From Herminiimonas sp. CN (GTDB taxonomy: Bacteria > Pseudomonadota > Gammaproteobacteria > Burkholderiales > Burkholderiaceae_D): a stretch of 64,000 nucleotides of DNA. The stretch's first letter is position 1. Each line of letters starts with the position of its first letter. Position numbers and translations under genes: made by a program. The notes beneath the pieces are model-generated. The model did no database searches. It was given only the letters and a program-made list of their open reading frames with translations, and was not told the origin of the DNA. Location: contig NZ_AVCC01000004.1 in NCBI RefSeq assembly GCF_000622895.1, positions 1 through 64,000 of the forward strand, given 5' to 3'. Below, one piece after another: positions 1 through 9,197 of the stretch.

Positions 1-29
1 GAACGAATGCGCTTCGTTCTGCCGTTTTT
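1..29 (+). terminator. Possible terminator hairpin of a gene left of the window
   Basis: Perfect 7-bp stem (GAACGAA at 1-7, TTCGTTC at 13-19) with a 5-nt loop. A run of five T follows at 25-29, five bases after the stem. The T-run lies on the + strand, so it would end a rightward transcript entering from the left edge. The gap between stem and T-run is longer than ideal. No gene is visible in 1-57. Confidence 0.3.
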
Positions 30-57
30 GATTTTGCGGCCTTACCAGTGATTTGCA

Positions 58-118
58 GGGGTATAGCTAAAAACAGCTATTTTTCAGCAGGTAATTATTG
101 CAGCCATGAACATACTCC
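58..118 (+). repeat. Dispersed ~61-bp intergenic element, copy A
   Basis: Begins GGGGTAT (58-64) and ends CATACTCC (111-118), the near-inverted ends shared by the family, with the 61-bp length seen in other copies. It sits just 3' of purM. Inside it, ATAGCT-N6-AGCTAT followed by TTTT (63-84) is an A/T-rich hairpin with a T-run on the + strand. It lacks the outer ATAC box found in five other copies. Confidence 0.5.
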
Positions 119-123
119 ATTAA

Positions 124-1167
124 CTATAAGACGATGGTCTGAGCCTCGTCGCCTTGGCGGGCGCGGATGACGCCGATCTGGCTAACGGTTTCGCCGGCGG
201 CCTGCAACTGGGCGATGGCAGCAGCGGCATTTTGCTGCGAAACGATCACCACCATGCCGATACCGCAGTTGAACACCCGGTGCATTTCGGCGTCGGCCAC
301 GTTGCCGTGCTGTTGCAGCCAGGAAAACAGCGGCGGCATCGCCCACTTGCTGCGATCCAGTTCGGCGGTCAGGTGCGGCTGCAGCACGCGCGGCACGTTT
401 TCGACCAGGCCGCCGCCGGTGATGTGCGCCATGCCCTTGACTTCCATCGCGTCGATCAACGCCAGCAACGGCTTGACGTACAGGTGGGTCGGCTCCATCA
501 GCACATCGGCCAGCTTGCGGCCGTGGAAATCGCTGTCTAGGTCCGGTTGCGCGACTTCGATGATCTTGCGCACCAGCGAATAGCCGTTCGAGTGCGCGCC
601 GGACGAGGCCAGCCCCAGCACCGCGTCGCCGGGGCCGATCTTGCTGCCGTCGATGATTTTCGATTTTTCGACCACGCCGACCGCGAAGCCGGCCAGGTCG
701 TATTCGCCGTCCGGGTACATGCTCGGCATTTCGGCGGTTTCGCCCCCGATCAGCGCGCAGCCGGACAGCTCGCAACCCTTGGCGATGCCCTTGATGACAT
801 CGGTCGCGCTCGGCACGTCGAGCTTGCCGCAGGCGAAATAATCGAGGAAAAACAGCGGCTCAGCGCCCTGCACCAGGATATCGTTGACGCTCATCGCGAC
901 CAGATCGATGCCGACCGTGTCGTGCCGGTTCAGGTGGAACGCCAGCTTGAGCTTGGTGCCGACGCCGTCGGTGCCGGACACCAGCACCGGCTCCTTGTAC
1001 TTTTTGCTGATTTCGAACAGGGCGCCGAAACCGCCGATGCCGCCCAGCACGCCTTCGCGCAGCGTGCGTTTGGCAAACGGCTTGATCGCTTCGATCAGCG
1101 CATCTCCCGCATCGATGTCAACACCGGCGTCGCGGTAGGAAAGGGAAACGTTTGGAGTCGAGTTCAT
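124..1167 (-). CDS. purM: Phosphoribosylformylglycinamidine cyclo-ligase (AIR synthetase)
   Basis: Fifth step of cytoplasmic purine synthesis: ATP-dependent closure of FGAM to 5-aminoimidazole ribonucleotide. The 347 residues match the family's usual length of about 345. Visible are the N-terminal [12 protein letters not shown], the glycine-rich [10 protein letters not shown], the GTDGVGTK nucleotide-binding segment, [18 protein letters not shown] and the later [12 protein letters not shown]. The start was placed at [11 protein letters not shown] (ATG at 1165-1167); the longer open frame upstream has no family resemblance. It diverges from the permease gene at 1271. Confidence 0.95.
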   Translation of the reverse strand: MNSTPNVSLSYRDAGVDIDAGDALIEAIKPFAKRTLREGVLGGIGGFGALFEISKKYKEPVLVSGTDGVGTKLKLAFHLNRHDTVGIDLVAMSVNDILVQGAEPLFFLDYFACGKLDVPSATDVIKGIAKGCELSGCALIGGETAEMPSMYPDGEYDLAGFAVGVVEKSKIIDGSKIGPGDAVLGLASSGAHSNGYSLVRKIIEVAQPDLDSDFHGRKLADVLMEPTHLYVKPLLALIDAMEVKGMAHITGGGLVENVPRVLQPHLTAELDRSKWAMPPLFSWLQQHGNVADAEMHRVFNCGIGMVVIVSQQNAAAAIAQLQAAGETVSQIGVIRARQGDEAQTIVL

Positions 1168-1270
1168 GGTGTGATTGGCGGCAGAGGCGGTAAAATAAAG
1201 GAATATGACCGCGTCAACAGGCGCGGCAAAGTGGTATTTTATCAAATTGACCCGAACCGACACCCATTTA

Positions 1271-2353
1271 ATGCCGCATACCTTCACTCCCGAGCAAAAA
1301 CAATCCGCGCTGTGGCTGGCGCTGGGGGTATTGCTGGCCGTGCTGCTGGTCTTGCTGGGGCCGGTTCTGACGCCGTTCATTGCGGCGGCGATTCTGGCGT
1401 ATGCGCTGAATCCGGGCGTCGACTGGCTCGACCGCCAGCGCATCGGCCGCTTCAGCCTGCCGCGTTCGGTGGCGGTATTGCTGGTGATTGCGCTGCTGTT
1501 TGCCGCCCTGCTGGCACTGATCCTGATCGTGGTGCCGGTGCTGCAGAGCCAATTGCCGCTGCTGCGCGAAAAAATTCCGGCCTTCCTGGCACAGGCCAAC
1601 GATTTCCTCAGTCCGCGCCTGACGGCGCTGGGGATCCACGTCAATCTGGATGTCGAGGGCCTGAAAAAACTGCTGTCGTCGAAGCTGGCTTCCAGCAGCG
1701 ACCAGATCTGGGGCACCTTGCTGACCTCGGCCAGGCAAGGCAGCTCGGCGGTGCTGGGATGGGCTGCAATGCTGCTGCTGATTCCGTTCATCCTGTTCTA
1801 TCTGCTGCTGGACTGGCACCGCCTCCTGCACTCGGCCTTCAAGCTGTTGCCGCGCCAGTGGATCGACAAGACCCGGGCGCTCTCCGATGAGGTTGACGGC
1901 CTGCTGGCACAATACCTGCGCGGGCAGCTGCTGGTGATGCTGATGCTGGCTCTGTATTACTCGGCGACCCTGATGCTGGCCGGCTTCGACGTGGCGCTGC
2001 CGGTCGGCATCATCACCGGCTTGCTGGTGTTCATTCCGTACCTGGGTTTCGGGCTGGGCCTGATGCTGGCGCTGATTGCGGCGGTGCTGCAGTTCGACGG
2101 CATCCACGGGCTGGTTCTGGTGGCCGTGATTTACGGCCTGGGGCAAGTGCTGGAAAGCTTCTTCCTGACGCCGCGCCTGGTCGGCGAGCGCATCGGCCTG
2201 CATCCGCTGGCGGTGATTTTCGCGCTGATGGCGTTCGGCCAGCTGTTCGGCTTTGTCGGCATCCTGCTGGCGCTGCCGCTGTCGGCCATCATTTCGGTGG
2301 CGCTCAAGCATCTGCGCACACAGTATTTACAAAGCAGTTTTTACAACCAATGA
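1271..2353 (+). CDS. PerM/AI-2E-family permease
   Basis: Inner-membrane protein of 360 residues. Two N-terminal membrane segments (about residues 13-60) flank a short loop; a soluble stretch (about 85-150) and a dense block of C-terminal membrane segments follow. The motif PYLGFGLG and the late [18 protein letters not shown] are typical of the AI-2E transporter/PerM family (PF01594). Substrates in this family are poorly defined, so no transport claim is made. The start MPHTFTPEQ was preferred over an upstream ATG that adds a non-hydrophobic extension. The stop overlaps the hda start (ATGA), implying a permease-hda-HAD-pcnB-folK operon. Confidence 0.85.
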   Translation: MPHTFTPEQKQSALWLALGVLLAVLLVLLGPVLTPFIAAAILAYALNPGVDWLDRQRIGRFSLPRSVAVLLVIALLFAALLALILIVVPVLQSQLPLLREKIPAFLAQANDFLSPRLTALGIHVNLDVEGLKKLLSSKLASSSDQIWGTLLTSARQGSSAVLGWAAMLLLIPFILFYLLLDWHRLLHSAFKLLPRQWIDKTRALSDEVDGLLAQYLRGQLLVMLMLALYYSATLMLAGFDVALPVGIITGLLVFIPYLGFGLGLMLALIAAVLQFDGIHGLVLVAVIYGLGQVLESFFLTPRLVGERIGLHPLAVIFALMAFGQLFGFVGILLALPLSAIISVALKHLRTQYLQSSFYNQ

Positions 2354-3045
2354 TGCGGCAACTATTACTCGATTTAGGGCCGGAAAAGCCGCAGACCTTC
2401 GATAACTTCTTCGTCGGCCAGAATCCCGAACTGGCCGAGCGCCTGCAGCAGATCGTGGCACGGGTTTCCAGCGAGCGCTTCGTTTACGTCTGGGGCCAGC
2501 CCGGCGCCGGCAAGACCCATCTGCTGCACGCGATGGCGGCCGCCGCCGCGCCGGCCGCGCGCTTCATCGGCGGCGGCGCCGGCGCCGCCGCGTTCCAGTT
2601 CGACCCTGCCATCACGCTGTATGTGATCGACGATTGCAACCAGTTATCGGCCGCGCTGCAGATCGAAGCCTTCAACCTGTTCAACCAGGTACGCGAGCAC
2701 GGCTATGCGCTGGTGGCTGCCGGCAACCTGCCGCCGGCCACGCTGGCGGTGCGGGAAGACTTGCGCACCCGGCTTGGCTGGGGCCTGATTTACCGGCTGC
2801 ATGAACTGACCGACGAGGACAAGATTGCCGCCCTGAGCCATTCGGCCCACATGCGCGGGTTGACCCTGTCGCCCGGCGTGCTGCCTTATCTGCTCACGCA
2901 TACCCAGCGCGACATGCGTTCGCTGTCGACCATCCTCGACGAGCTCGATGCCTATTCCCTTGAAACCCAACGTCCGATCACGTTGTCGCTGCTGCGCAGC
3001 CTGCTGCAGCTGGAACAACCTGAAGGCGAACCGAAAGCATTATGA
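2350..3045 (+). CDS. hda: Hda, DnaA regulatory inactivator
   Basis: AAA+ protein of 231 residues related to the DnaA ATPase core but without the DnaA DNA-binding domain. With the DNA-loaded sliding clamp it stimulates hydrolysis of DnaA-ATP and so prevents over-initiation. The N-terminal RQLLLDLGPEKPQTFDNF resembles the clamp-binding QL-type segment, followed by Walker A GQPGAGKTH and a Walker B-like VIDDCNQL. Position downstream of a PerM-like gene is the usual betaproteobacterial setting. The start overlaps the previous stop and the stop overlaps the next start, both by four bases. Confidence 0.9.
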   Translation: MMRQLLLDLGPEKPQTFDNFFVGQNPELAERLQQIVARVSSERFVYVWGQPGAGKTHLLHAMAAAAAPAARFIGGGAGAAAFQFDPAITLYVIDDCNQLSAALQIEAFNLFNQVREHGYALVAAGNLPPATLAVREDLRTRLGWGLIYRLHELTDEDKIAALSHSAHMRGLTLSPGVLPYLLTHTQRDMRSLSTILDELDAYSLETQRPITLSLLRSLLQLEQPEGEPKAL

Positions 3046-3713
3046 ATTTAGCCTTGTTTGACCTCGATCACACCCTGATCCCGATCGATTCCGATTACGA
3101 ATGGGGGCAATTCCTGGCGCGCATCGGCGCGGTCGACCGTGCCGCATTCGAACGGCGCAATGCAGCCTTCTTCGCGCAATACCAGGCCGGCACGCTGGAC
3201 CCGGTCGAGTACCTGGAGTTCGCGCTCGGTACGCTGGCGCAATTCCCGCGCCGCCAGCTCGACGACTGGCATGCGCAATTCATGGCCGAAGTGATCCGGC
3301 CGGCAATCCGGCCGGCCGCGCTCGACTTGCTGAAACGCCACCAGGACGCCGGCGACCTGAGCGCCATCATCACCGCCACCAACCGCTTCGTCACCGCGCC
3401 GATTGCCGAAGCGCTGGGAGTGCCGCACCTGATCGCGGCCGAGCCGGAAATCCTGGCCGACGGCAGCATCAGCGGCAAGCTGATCGGCATTCCGACTTCC
3501 GGCGCCGGCAAGGTCAGCCACACGCGCGACTGGCTGGCTGGCATGGGGAAAACGCTGGACAGCTTCGAGCGCAGCCATTTTTACAGCGATTCGCAAAACG
3601 ACATCCCGCTCTTGTCGGCCGTCACCGACCCGGTGGCGACCAATCCCAATGCCTTGCTGGAAGCGCACGCCAAGGCGCTCGGCTGGCCCATCCTGAAATT
3701 ATTCAATGATTAA
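3042..3713 (+). CDS. HAD-IB family phosphatase (SerB-like)
   Basis: Soluble 223-residue haloacid-dehalogenase hydrolase. Motif I FDLDHTLIP holds the nucleophile and acid/base aspartates (D7, D9), motif II is the TATN segment, and motif IV is near YSDSQNDIPLL. The WxQFxxRIG cap start is typical of subfamily IB, which includes phosphoserine phosphatases. The natural substrate is not deducible. It overlaps hda by four bases and pcnB by eight, so it is surely cotranscribed. Confidence 0.85.
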   Translation: MNLALFDLDHTLIPIDSDYEWGQFLARIGAVDRAAFERRNAAFFAQYQAGTLDPVEYLEFALGTLAQFPRRQLDDWHAQFMAEVIRPAIRPAALDLLKRHQDAGDLSAIITATNRFVTAPIAEALGVPHLIAAEPEILADGSISGKLIGIPTSGAGKVSHTRDWLAGMGKTLDSFERSHFYSDSQNDIPLLSAVTDPVATNPNALLEAHAKALGWPILKLFND

Positions 3714-5076
3714 AAAATTCATCCGCAAGATATTGGGCGTCAAGAACAAGACCGACGCCGCCGGCAACAACATGGAGCCGGACCTGCTCGACCCGAAGCA
3801 GCACGGCATCGACCCCAAGCTGCTGTCCAACAACGCGATCCGCGTCACCCAGACCCTACAGGAAGCCGGCTTCAAGGCGTATGTGGTGGGCGGCGCGGTG
3901 CGCGACCTGCTGCTGGGCGTGAAGCCGAAGGATTTCGACATCGCCACCAACGCCACCCCGGAGCAGGTCAAGCGGCTGTTCCGGCGCGCGTTCATCATCG
4001 GCAAGCGGTTCCAGATCGTGCACGTGATGTTCGGCCAGGACTTGCTGGAAGTGACCACCTTCCGCGGCCCGGCCGCAGTCGAGTCGCCCAAGGACGAGCA
4101 CGGCCGGGTGCTGCGCGACAACACCTTCGGCGCCCACCACGAGGATGCGGTACGGCGCGACTTCACCATCAACGCGATGTACTACGATCCGGCGACCCAG
4201 AGCGTGCTCGATTTCCACGGCGGCATGGCCGACATCCGCAAGAAGACGCTGCGCATCATCGGCGTGCCGGAAGCGCGCTACCGCGAAGACCCGGTGCGCA
4301 TGCTGCGGGTGGTGCGCTTCGCCGCCCGGCTGCAGTTTTCGATCGATCCGGCCACCGCGGCGCCGATCGCGGTGATGGCGCCGCTGATCAACAACGTGCC
4401 GTCGGCGCGGGTGTTCGACGAGATGCTCAAGCTGCTGCTCTCCGGCCAGGCGCTGGCCTGCCTGAAACGCTTGCGCTCGGAAGGCTTGCACCACGGCTTG
4501 CTGCCGCTGCTGGACGTGGTGCTGGAGCAGCCGATGGGCGAAAAATTCATCACGCTGGCGCTGGAAGCCACCGACGAGCGCGTCAGGCAGGGCAAGCCGG
4601 TCTCGCCCGGCTTCCTGTTCGCCTCGCTGCTGTGGCATCAGGTGCTGGAAAAATGGAATGCCTACCAGGCCGCCGGCGAGTTCCCGATCCCGGCGCTGCA
4701 TCTGGCCGCCGACGACGTGCTCGACACCCAGGCCGACAAGCTGGCGATCCAGCGCAAGATCGGCTCCGACATGCGCGACATCTGGGCCATGCAGCCGCGC
4801 TTCGAGCGCCGCACCGGCAAGTCGCCGTACAAGCTGCTGGAACACCCGCGCCTGCGCGCCGCGTACGACTTCCTGCTGCTGCGCTGCGCCTCCGGCGAAA
4901 TCGATGCCGAACTCGGCGAATGGTGGACCAATTTCATGACCGCCGACGGCAACGAACGCGAAGTTTTGCTGGCCGCCAAGCCGCGCACTGCCGGCACCGG
5001 CGCCAAGAAGCGCAGCAGCTCGCGCGGCGGGCGCGGCCGCAGGAAAGCCAGCGACAGCGCCGAAGGCGCGGCATGA
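3706..5076 (+). CDS. pcnB: Poly(A) polymerase I
   Basis: Adds 3' poly(A) tails to RNA and so promotes decay and plasmid copy control. Class II nucleotidyltransferase of 456 residues: the signature YVVGGAVRDLLLG, then KDFDIATNATPEQVKRLF with the catalytic aspartates, then RRDFTINAMYYD, which is shared with CCA-adding enzymes. The basic C-terminal tail (KKRSSSRGGRGRRK) is typical of PcnB rather than of CCA enzyme. The first ATG at 3706 was kept; an alternative start at 3772 (MEPDLLDP) would remove a lysine-rich leader. Its stop overlaps the folK start. Confidence 0.93.
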   Translation: MIKKFIRKILGVKNKTDAAGNNMEPDLLDPKQHGIDPKLLSNNAIRVTQTLQEAGFKAYVVGGAVRDLLLGVKPKDFDIATNATPEQVKRLFRRAFIIGKRFQIVHVMFGQDLLEVTTFRGPAAVESPKDEHGRVLRDNTFGAHHEDAVRRDFTINAMYYDPATQSVLDFHGGMADIRKKTLRIIGVPEARYREDPVRMLRVVRFAARLQFSIDPATAAPIAVMAPLINNVPSARVFDEMLKLLLSGQALACLKRLRSEGLHHGLLPLLDVVLEQPMGEKFITLALEATDERVRQGKPVSPGFLFASLLWHQVLEKWNAYQAAGEFPIPALHLAADDVLDTQADKLAIQRKIGSDMRDIWAMQPRFERRTGKSPYKLLEHPRLRAAYDFLLLRCASGEIDAELGEWWTNFMTADGNEREVLLAAKPRTAGTGAKKRSSSRGGRGRRKASDSAEGAA

Positions 5077-5564
5077 CAGCGCAGCCGACGCCGGTGCTGG
5101 CCTACATCGGCCTGGGCGCCAACCTCGGCGATGCGCGCAGCCAGGTGCTGGGCGCGCTCGCGCAACTGCAGACCCTGCCGCAGACGCGCCTGCGCGCGCA
5201 ATCGAGCCTGTTTCGCAGCGCTCCGGTCGACGCCGGCGGCGACGACTACGTGAACGCGGTGGCGCAACTGGAAACCCGGCTGCCGGCTGCCGACCTGCTG
5301 CTGGCGCTGCAAGCGATCGAGCACGATTTCGGCCGCCAGCGCCCGTATCGGAATGCACCGCGCACGCTCGACCTCGACCTGCTGCTGTACGGCGAGCAGG
5401 AGATTGCCGGCGCCGCGCTGCAGGTGCCGCATCCGCGCATCACCGAGCGCGCGTTCGTGCTGATCCCGCTGCTGGAAATCGACCCGCTGATCCTGATCCC
5501 GGGCCGCGGCGCTGCGCATCAGTTCGCTCCGGCAGTCGCCGGCCAGCGCATCCAGAGGATCTGA
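5073..5564 (+). CDS. folK: 6-hydroxymethyl-7,8-dihydropterin pyrophosphokinase
   Basis: Transfers pyrophosphate from ATP to hydroxymethyl-dihydropterin, the step before dihydropteroate synthase in folate synthesis. The 163 residues match the family: IGLGANLGD at the N terminus, FRSAPV, and the signature RNAPRTLDLDLLLYG followed by VPHPRITERAFVLIPL. The start ATG at 5073 overlaps the pcnB stop; the longer open frame upstream is a shadow of pcnB. pcnB-folK is a common proteobacterial pair. Confidence 0.95.
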   Translation: MTAQPTPVLAYIGLGANLGDARSQVLGALAQLQTLPQTRLRAQSSLFRSAPVDAGGDDYVNAVAQLETRLPAADLLLALQAIEHDFGRQRPYRNAPRTLDLDLLLYGEQEIAGAALQVPHPRITERAFVLIPLLEIDPLILIPGRGAAHQFAPAVAGQRIQRI

Positions 5565-5584
5565 AGCGCCTTTCGCGCAGAAAT

Positions 5585-5653
5585 ATACATGCCATAGTAT
5601 TTTTTATTCCGTAGAAAATACGCGCAAAAACGATACAATTCAGCATATACCCC
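5585..5653 (+). repeat. Dispersed ~70-bp intergenic element, copy B
   Basis: ATAC (5585-5588), exactly eight bases, GTATTTTTT (from 5597), then a variable middle and a right end ATACCCC (5647-5653). It lies between folK and the DUF486 gene. The ATAC-N8-GTAT pair followed by T's forms a small hairpin with a T-run immediately 3' of folK. Confidence 0.55.
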
Positions 5654-5677
5654 ACATTCAAGCACTCCAGCTGGACC

Positions 5678-6025
5678 ATGCCCAATTCAATCGCCCTGCA
5701 GACCGTCGGCCTGCTGTTCTTCTCGAATATTTTCATGACCGTGGCCTGGTACGGCCACCTGAAAAATTTCGCCAGCAAACCGTGGTGGATCGCGGCGCTG
5801 GTGAGCTGGGCAATTGCGCTGTTCGAGTACCTGCTGCAGGTGCCGGCCAACCGCATCGGCTACGCCCAGTTCAGCCTGGCGCAACTGAAAATCATGCAGG
5901 AAGCGATTACACTCACGGTGTTCGTGCCGTTCGCGATGCTCTACATGGGCCAGCCGTTCAAGCTCGATTACCTGTGGGCCGCGCTGTGCCTGGTGGGCGC
6001 GGTGTACTTCATTTTCCGCTCGTAA
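5678..6025 (+). CDS. DMT-superfamily small membrane protein (DUF486)
   Basis: Integral membrane protein of 115 residues with four hydrophobic segments (about 5-23, 35-52, 72-90, 96-113), matching the DUF486 family (PF04342) of small drug/metabolite-transporter-like proteins. Conserved-looking stretches are FMTVAWYGHL, WWIAALVSWAIALFEY and QVPANRIGY. The function is unknown. It follows folK by 113 bp across repeat copy B and precedes panB by 48 bp. Confidence 0.8.
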   Translation: MPNSIALQTVGLLFFSNIFMTVAWYGHLKNFASKPWWIAALVSWAIALFEYLLQVPANRIGYAQFSLAQLKIMQEAITLTVFVPFAMLYMGQPFKLDYLWAALCLVGAVYFIFRS

Positions 6026-6073
6026 CGCCGCTTGCCGTTTTATTCGTTGAAGTACTTTTGATGAGGATGCACC

Positions 6074-6892
6074 ATGGCTGGATATATTCAAGACCCGCAA
6101 CGCAAGGCCACCACCATTGCGACCCTGGCTGCGCTGCATGCCGCCGGCGAAAAAATCGCGATGCTGACCTGCTACGACGCCAGCTTTGCCGCGCTGATGG
6201 ACCGCTGCGGCGTCGACATGCTGCTGATCGGCGATTCGCTCGGCATGGTGTGCCAGGGGCACGACTCGACGCTGCCGGTGTCGCTGCAGGACATCGCCTA
6301 CCACACCGCCAGCGTGGCGCGCGGCAATCAGGCCGCGTTCATCGTGGCCGACATGCCGTTCGGCAGCTACGCCACGCCGGAAGCGGCGTTCCATAACGCG
6401 GTGCAGCTGGTCCAGGCCGGCGCGCAGATGGTCAAGCTCGAGGGCGGCGCCTGGCTGGCCGACACCGTGCGCTTCCTGACCGAGCGCGCGATTCCGGTCT
6501 GCGCCCACCTCGGCCTGACGCCGCAATCGGTGCACCAGCTGGGTGGCTACAAGGTGCAGGGCAAGACGCAGCAGGCGGCCGACCTGCTGAAAGCCGACGC
6601 GCTGGCGCTGCAAGCGGCCGGCGCCGCGATGCTGCTGCTGGAGGCGATTCCGGCCGCACTCGGGCGCGAAGTGACAGAATTGCTGGCGATCCCGACCATC
6701 GGCATCGGCGCCGGGCCGGATTGCTCCGGCCAGGTGCTGGTGATGCACGACTTGCTGGGCGTGTTTCCAGGCCGCAAGGCGCGCTTCGTGAAGAACTTCA
6801 TGGACGGCCAGACCAGCATCGACGCTGCGGTGCAGGCGTATGTGGCAGCGGTCAAGGACAAATCGTTCCCGGCCGCCGAACACTGCTTCTGA
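6074..6892 (+). CDS. panB: 3-methyl-2-oxobutanoate hydroxymethyltransferase
   Basis: First committed step of pantothenate (hence coenzyme A) synthesis: transfers a hydroxymethyl group from methylene-tetrahydrofolate to alpha-ketoisovalerate. The 272 residues match the family length. Visible are [10 protein letters not shown], the metal-binding [48 protein letters not shown] and [14 protein letters not shown]. panC is not adjacent. folK upstream (folate) may give a loose metabolic link. Confidence 0.95.
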   Translation: MAGYIQDPQRKATTIATLAALHAAGEKIAMLTCYDASFAALMDRCGVDMLLIGDSLGMVCQGHDSTLPVSLQDIAYHTASVARGNQAAFIVADMPFGSYATPEAAFHNAVQLVQAGAQMVKLEGGAWLADTVRFLTERAIPVCAHLGLTPQSVHQLGGYKVQGKTQQAADLLKADALALQAAGAAMLLLEAIPAALGREVTELLAIPTIGIGAGPDCSGQVLVMHDLLGVFPGRKARFVKNFMDGQTSIDAAVQAYVAAVKDKSFPAAEHCF

Positions 6893-6905
6893 AGCGCCGC
6901 TGGCC

Positions 6906-7607
6906 ATGATGGAGGCGACCCGCGCGGCGTTCGTCCTGCTGTTTTCGGGCGACCCCGCGCTATGGCAGATCATCTGGGTGTCGCTCAAGACTTCCAGCGT
7001 CGGGCTGGCGATTGCCACTCCGCTGGCGCTGCTGGGCGGCTATGCGCTGGCGCGCGGCAATTTCCGCGGCCGCCGCATCCTGATCTGGCTGGCGCAGGCG
7101 GCGCTGTCGGTGCCGACGGTGCTGATCGGCCTGCTGCTGTACATGATGCTGACGCGCCGGGGGCCGCTGGGCGAGCTGCAATGGCTGTTTGCGCAGCCCG
7201 GCATCATCGCCGGGCAGGCGCTGATCGCGCTGCCGGTGCTGGTCGCGCTGACGCTGGCGGCGGTGCAGGCGGCCGACCCGCGCCTGGCGGAAACCGCGGT
7301 CACGCTCGGCGCGTCGCGCCTGCGCGTGATGCTCACGCTGCTGCATGAGGTGCGGTTCGGCGTGATGGCGGCGGTCATCAACGGTTTTGGCCGGGTGATT
7401 TCGGAAGTCGGTTGCGCGATGATGGTCGGCGGCAATATCGCCGGCGCGACCCGCACCATCACCACCGCGATTGCGCTGGAAACCAGCAAGGGCGAGTTCG
7501 CGCAGGGCATCGCGCTGGGCATCGTGCTGATCGCGATTGCGCTGGCAATCAATGCGGCGCTGATGCTGCTGCAGGGCGACGCCCGGCATCAGGGGCAGCT
7601 GCGATGA
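6906..7607 (+). CDS. ABC transporter permease, tungstate-type (TupB-like)
   Basis: Inner-membrane permease of 233 residues with about six hydrophobic segments and a BPD_transp_1 EAA-type loop (LAETAVTLGASRLRVMLTLL). Similar small permeases paired with a single ATPase are TupB-type tungstate or molybdate importers; GRVISEVGCAMMVGGNIAGATRTITTAIALET fits that subfamily. The start at ATG 6906 lies 14 bp after panB; an in-frame extension overlapping panB is rejected. The stop overlaps the ATPase start (ATGA). No periplasmic binding protein is adjacent, so substrate is inferred only from family. Confidence 0.75.
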   Translation: MMEATRAAFVLLFSGDPALWQIIWVSLKTSSVGLAIATPLALLGGYALARGNFRGRRILIWLAQAALSVPTVLIGLLLYMMLTRRGPLGELQWLFAQPGIIAGQALIALPVLVALTLAAVQAADPRLAETAVTLGASRLRVMLTLLHEVRFGVMAAVINGFGRVISEVGCAMMVGGNIAGATRTITTAIALETSKGEFAQGIALGIVLIAIALAINAALMLLQGDARHQGQLR

Positions 7608-8272
7608 CCATACCGCTGCTCCAGTTGCGCCAACTGCGCAAGCGCCACGGCCAGCGCCTGCTGTTCGAGATCGACGATTTTTCCATCGCCAGCGCCAGCG
7701 CCTATGTGCTGACCGGCATCAACGGCGCCGGCAAAAGCACGCTGCTGCGCATCTTGGCGGGACTGGAGCCGGCCGAATGCGCGTCTCTCGCGCTGCTCGG
7801 CCAAGCGATGCCGCTGGCGCCCTACCCAAGCGCCTTGCGCGCCGCGATCATTTACGTGCACCAGCATCCGGTCATGTTTGCCGGCAGCGTGGCTGCCAAT
7901 ATCGGCTACGGCCTGAACCGGCGCGGCAATACCAGCGCCTGGCGCGCCGAGCGGATCGACGAAGCGATGGCCTGGGCCGGCGTCGCGCACCTGCGTGACA
8001 ACCCGGCCACCACGCTGTCCGGCGGCGAAAAGCAGCGGGTCGCGCTGGCGCGCGCCCGCATCCTGCAACCCAGGCTGCTGCTGCTGGACGAGCCGACCTC
8101 GAACCTCGACGGCGCCGCGCGCGAGCAGGTGATCGGGCTGATTCCGGCGCTGCTGGCAGAAGGCAGCAGCGTGATCATGGCCTGCCACGACCGCGACCTG
8201 ATCGCGTTGCCGCAAGTGCAACGAATCAAACTGCGCGACGGCCGGCTGCAGCTGCATGCCCGCTCGGAGTAA
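7604..8272 (+). CDS. ABC transporter ATP-binding protein (TupC-like)
   Basis: Cytoplasmic ATPase of 222 residues partnering the preceding permease. Walker A GINGAGKST, Q-loop near YVHQHPVMF, signature LSGGEKQRVALARA, Walker B LLLLDEPTS and the H-loop in MACHDRDLI are all present, so it should be active. The four-base overlap with the permease gene argues for translational coupling. A tungstate or molybdate role is likely but not proven. Confidence 0.8.
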   Translation: MTIPLLQLRQLRKRHGQRLLFEIDDFSIASASAYVLTGINGAGKSTLLRILAGLEPAECASLALLGQAMPLAPYPSALRAAIIYVHQHPVMFAGSVAANIGYGLNRRGNTSAWRAERIDEAMAWAGVAHLRDNPATTLSGGEKQRVALARARILQPRLLLLDEPTSNLDGAAREQVIGLIPALLAEGSSVIMACHDRDLIALPQVQRIKLRDGRLQLHARSE

Positions 8273-8286
8273 CCGGCCATCACTCA

Positions 8287-8356
8287 ATACATCATGCTGT
8301 ATTTTTAAATTCCGCTGATATCAATACGGAAATAACATGATTTATTGCCATACTCC
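8287..8356 (+). repeat. Dispersed ~70-bp intergenic element, copy C
   Basis: ATAC (8287-8290), eight bases, GTATTTTT (8299-8306), a central inverted pair (TTCCG ... CGGAA), and the right end CATACTCC (8349-8356). It fills the gap between the convergent tupC-like and carbonic anhydrase genes. Confidence 0.6.
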
Positions 8357-8379
8357 AGAAAAAATCACTATTTGTACGA

Positions 8380-9045
8380 TCACAGTTCATAGCGGGCAAA
8401 CACCGTCGCCAGTTTTTGCGCCAGCGATTCGGCTGAATTGACTTCCATCCCGAGCTCGCGCAGCAAGCCGTCCTGCAAGCCGTACACCCAGCCGTGCACG
8501 GTAACTTCCTGGCCGCGCTCCCAGGCGTCCTGCAGGATGGTGGTCTGGCACAGATTGGTGACCTGCTCGATCACATTCAGTTCGCACAGGCGATCCTGCT
8601 GAGCCCGGTTCGGCAAGACATCGCCGAAATATTTTTCATGCTTCTGATGCACGTCCTGCACATGGCGCAGCCAGTTGTCGGCCAGGCCGATGCGGCGCCG
8701 CATCAATGCCGCGCTCACCCCGGAGCAGCCGTAATGGCCGCAGATGATCACATGCTTGACGCTCAGCACATCGATGGCGAACTGCAGCACCGACAGGCAG
8801 TTCAAGTCGGTATGCACCACCACATTGGCGATATTGCGATGGACAAACAGTTCGCCCGGCAGCATGCCGAGCAATTCGTTGGCCGGAACGCGGCTGTCGG
8901 CGCAACCGATCCACAGGTATTCCGGTGCCTGCTGCGCCGCCAGTTTCTTGAAAAAATCCGCATCTTCGGCCTTGATGGCTGCAGCCCAATTCTGGTTATT
9001 CAGAAAAAGCTGTGCTGGCGAAAGGTCCGTTTTTGGTTCTGGCAT
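8380..9045 (-). CDS. Beta-class carbonic anhydrase
   Basis: Interconverts CO2 and bicarbonate, giving bicarbonate for carboxylation. The 221 residues carry the zinc ligands and catalytic dyad of beta-carbonic anhydrases: CADSRVP (Cys plus Asp-Arg) and HYGCSG (His and Cys), with ELFVHRNIANVV between them. The start was set at MPEPKTD (ATG at 9043-9045) because AGGAG lies about 9 bases upstream; two earlier ATGs in frame lack a ribosome-binding site. Monocistronic, convergent with the ABC genes. Confidence 0.92.
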   Translation of the reverse strand: MPEPKTDLSPAQLFLNNQNWAAAIKAEDADFFKKLAAQQAPEYLWIGCADSRVPANELLGMLPGELFVHRNIANVVVHTDLNCLSVLQFAIDVLSVKHVIICGHYGCSGVSAALMRRRIGLADNWLRHVQDVHQKHEKYFGDVLPNRAQQDRLCELNVIEQVTNLCQTTILQDAWERGQEVTVHGWVYGLQDGLLRELGMEVNSAESLAQKLATVFARYEL

Positions 9046-9197
9046 CTGCCCATACTCCTGAAAAAACATCATAGCCGCGATCCTTCCGACAGCCGGCACC
9101 GTACCCGATGCGCGCACATTTTATCGGAATCAGGCTGTGAATTCATTAGTGGCCACTCACATCGGCCGGCGGATGCACGATGGATTCTGCAATCAAA

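Noticed and set aside
9043-9058. CATACTCC at 9051 as another copy of the dispersed element
   Set aside because: No GTAT box at the required distance; on the minus strand it is the AGGAG ribosome-binding site of the carbonic anhydrase.
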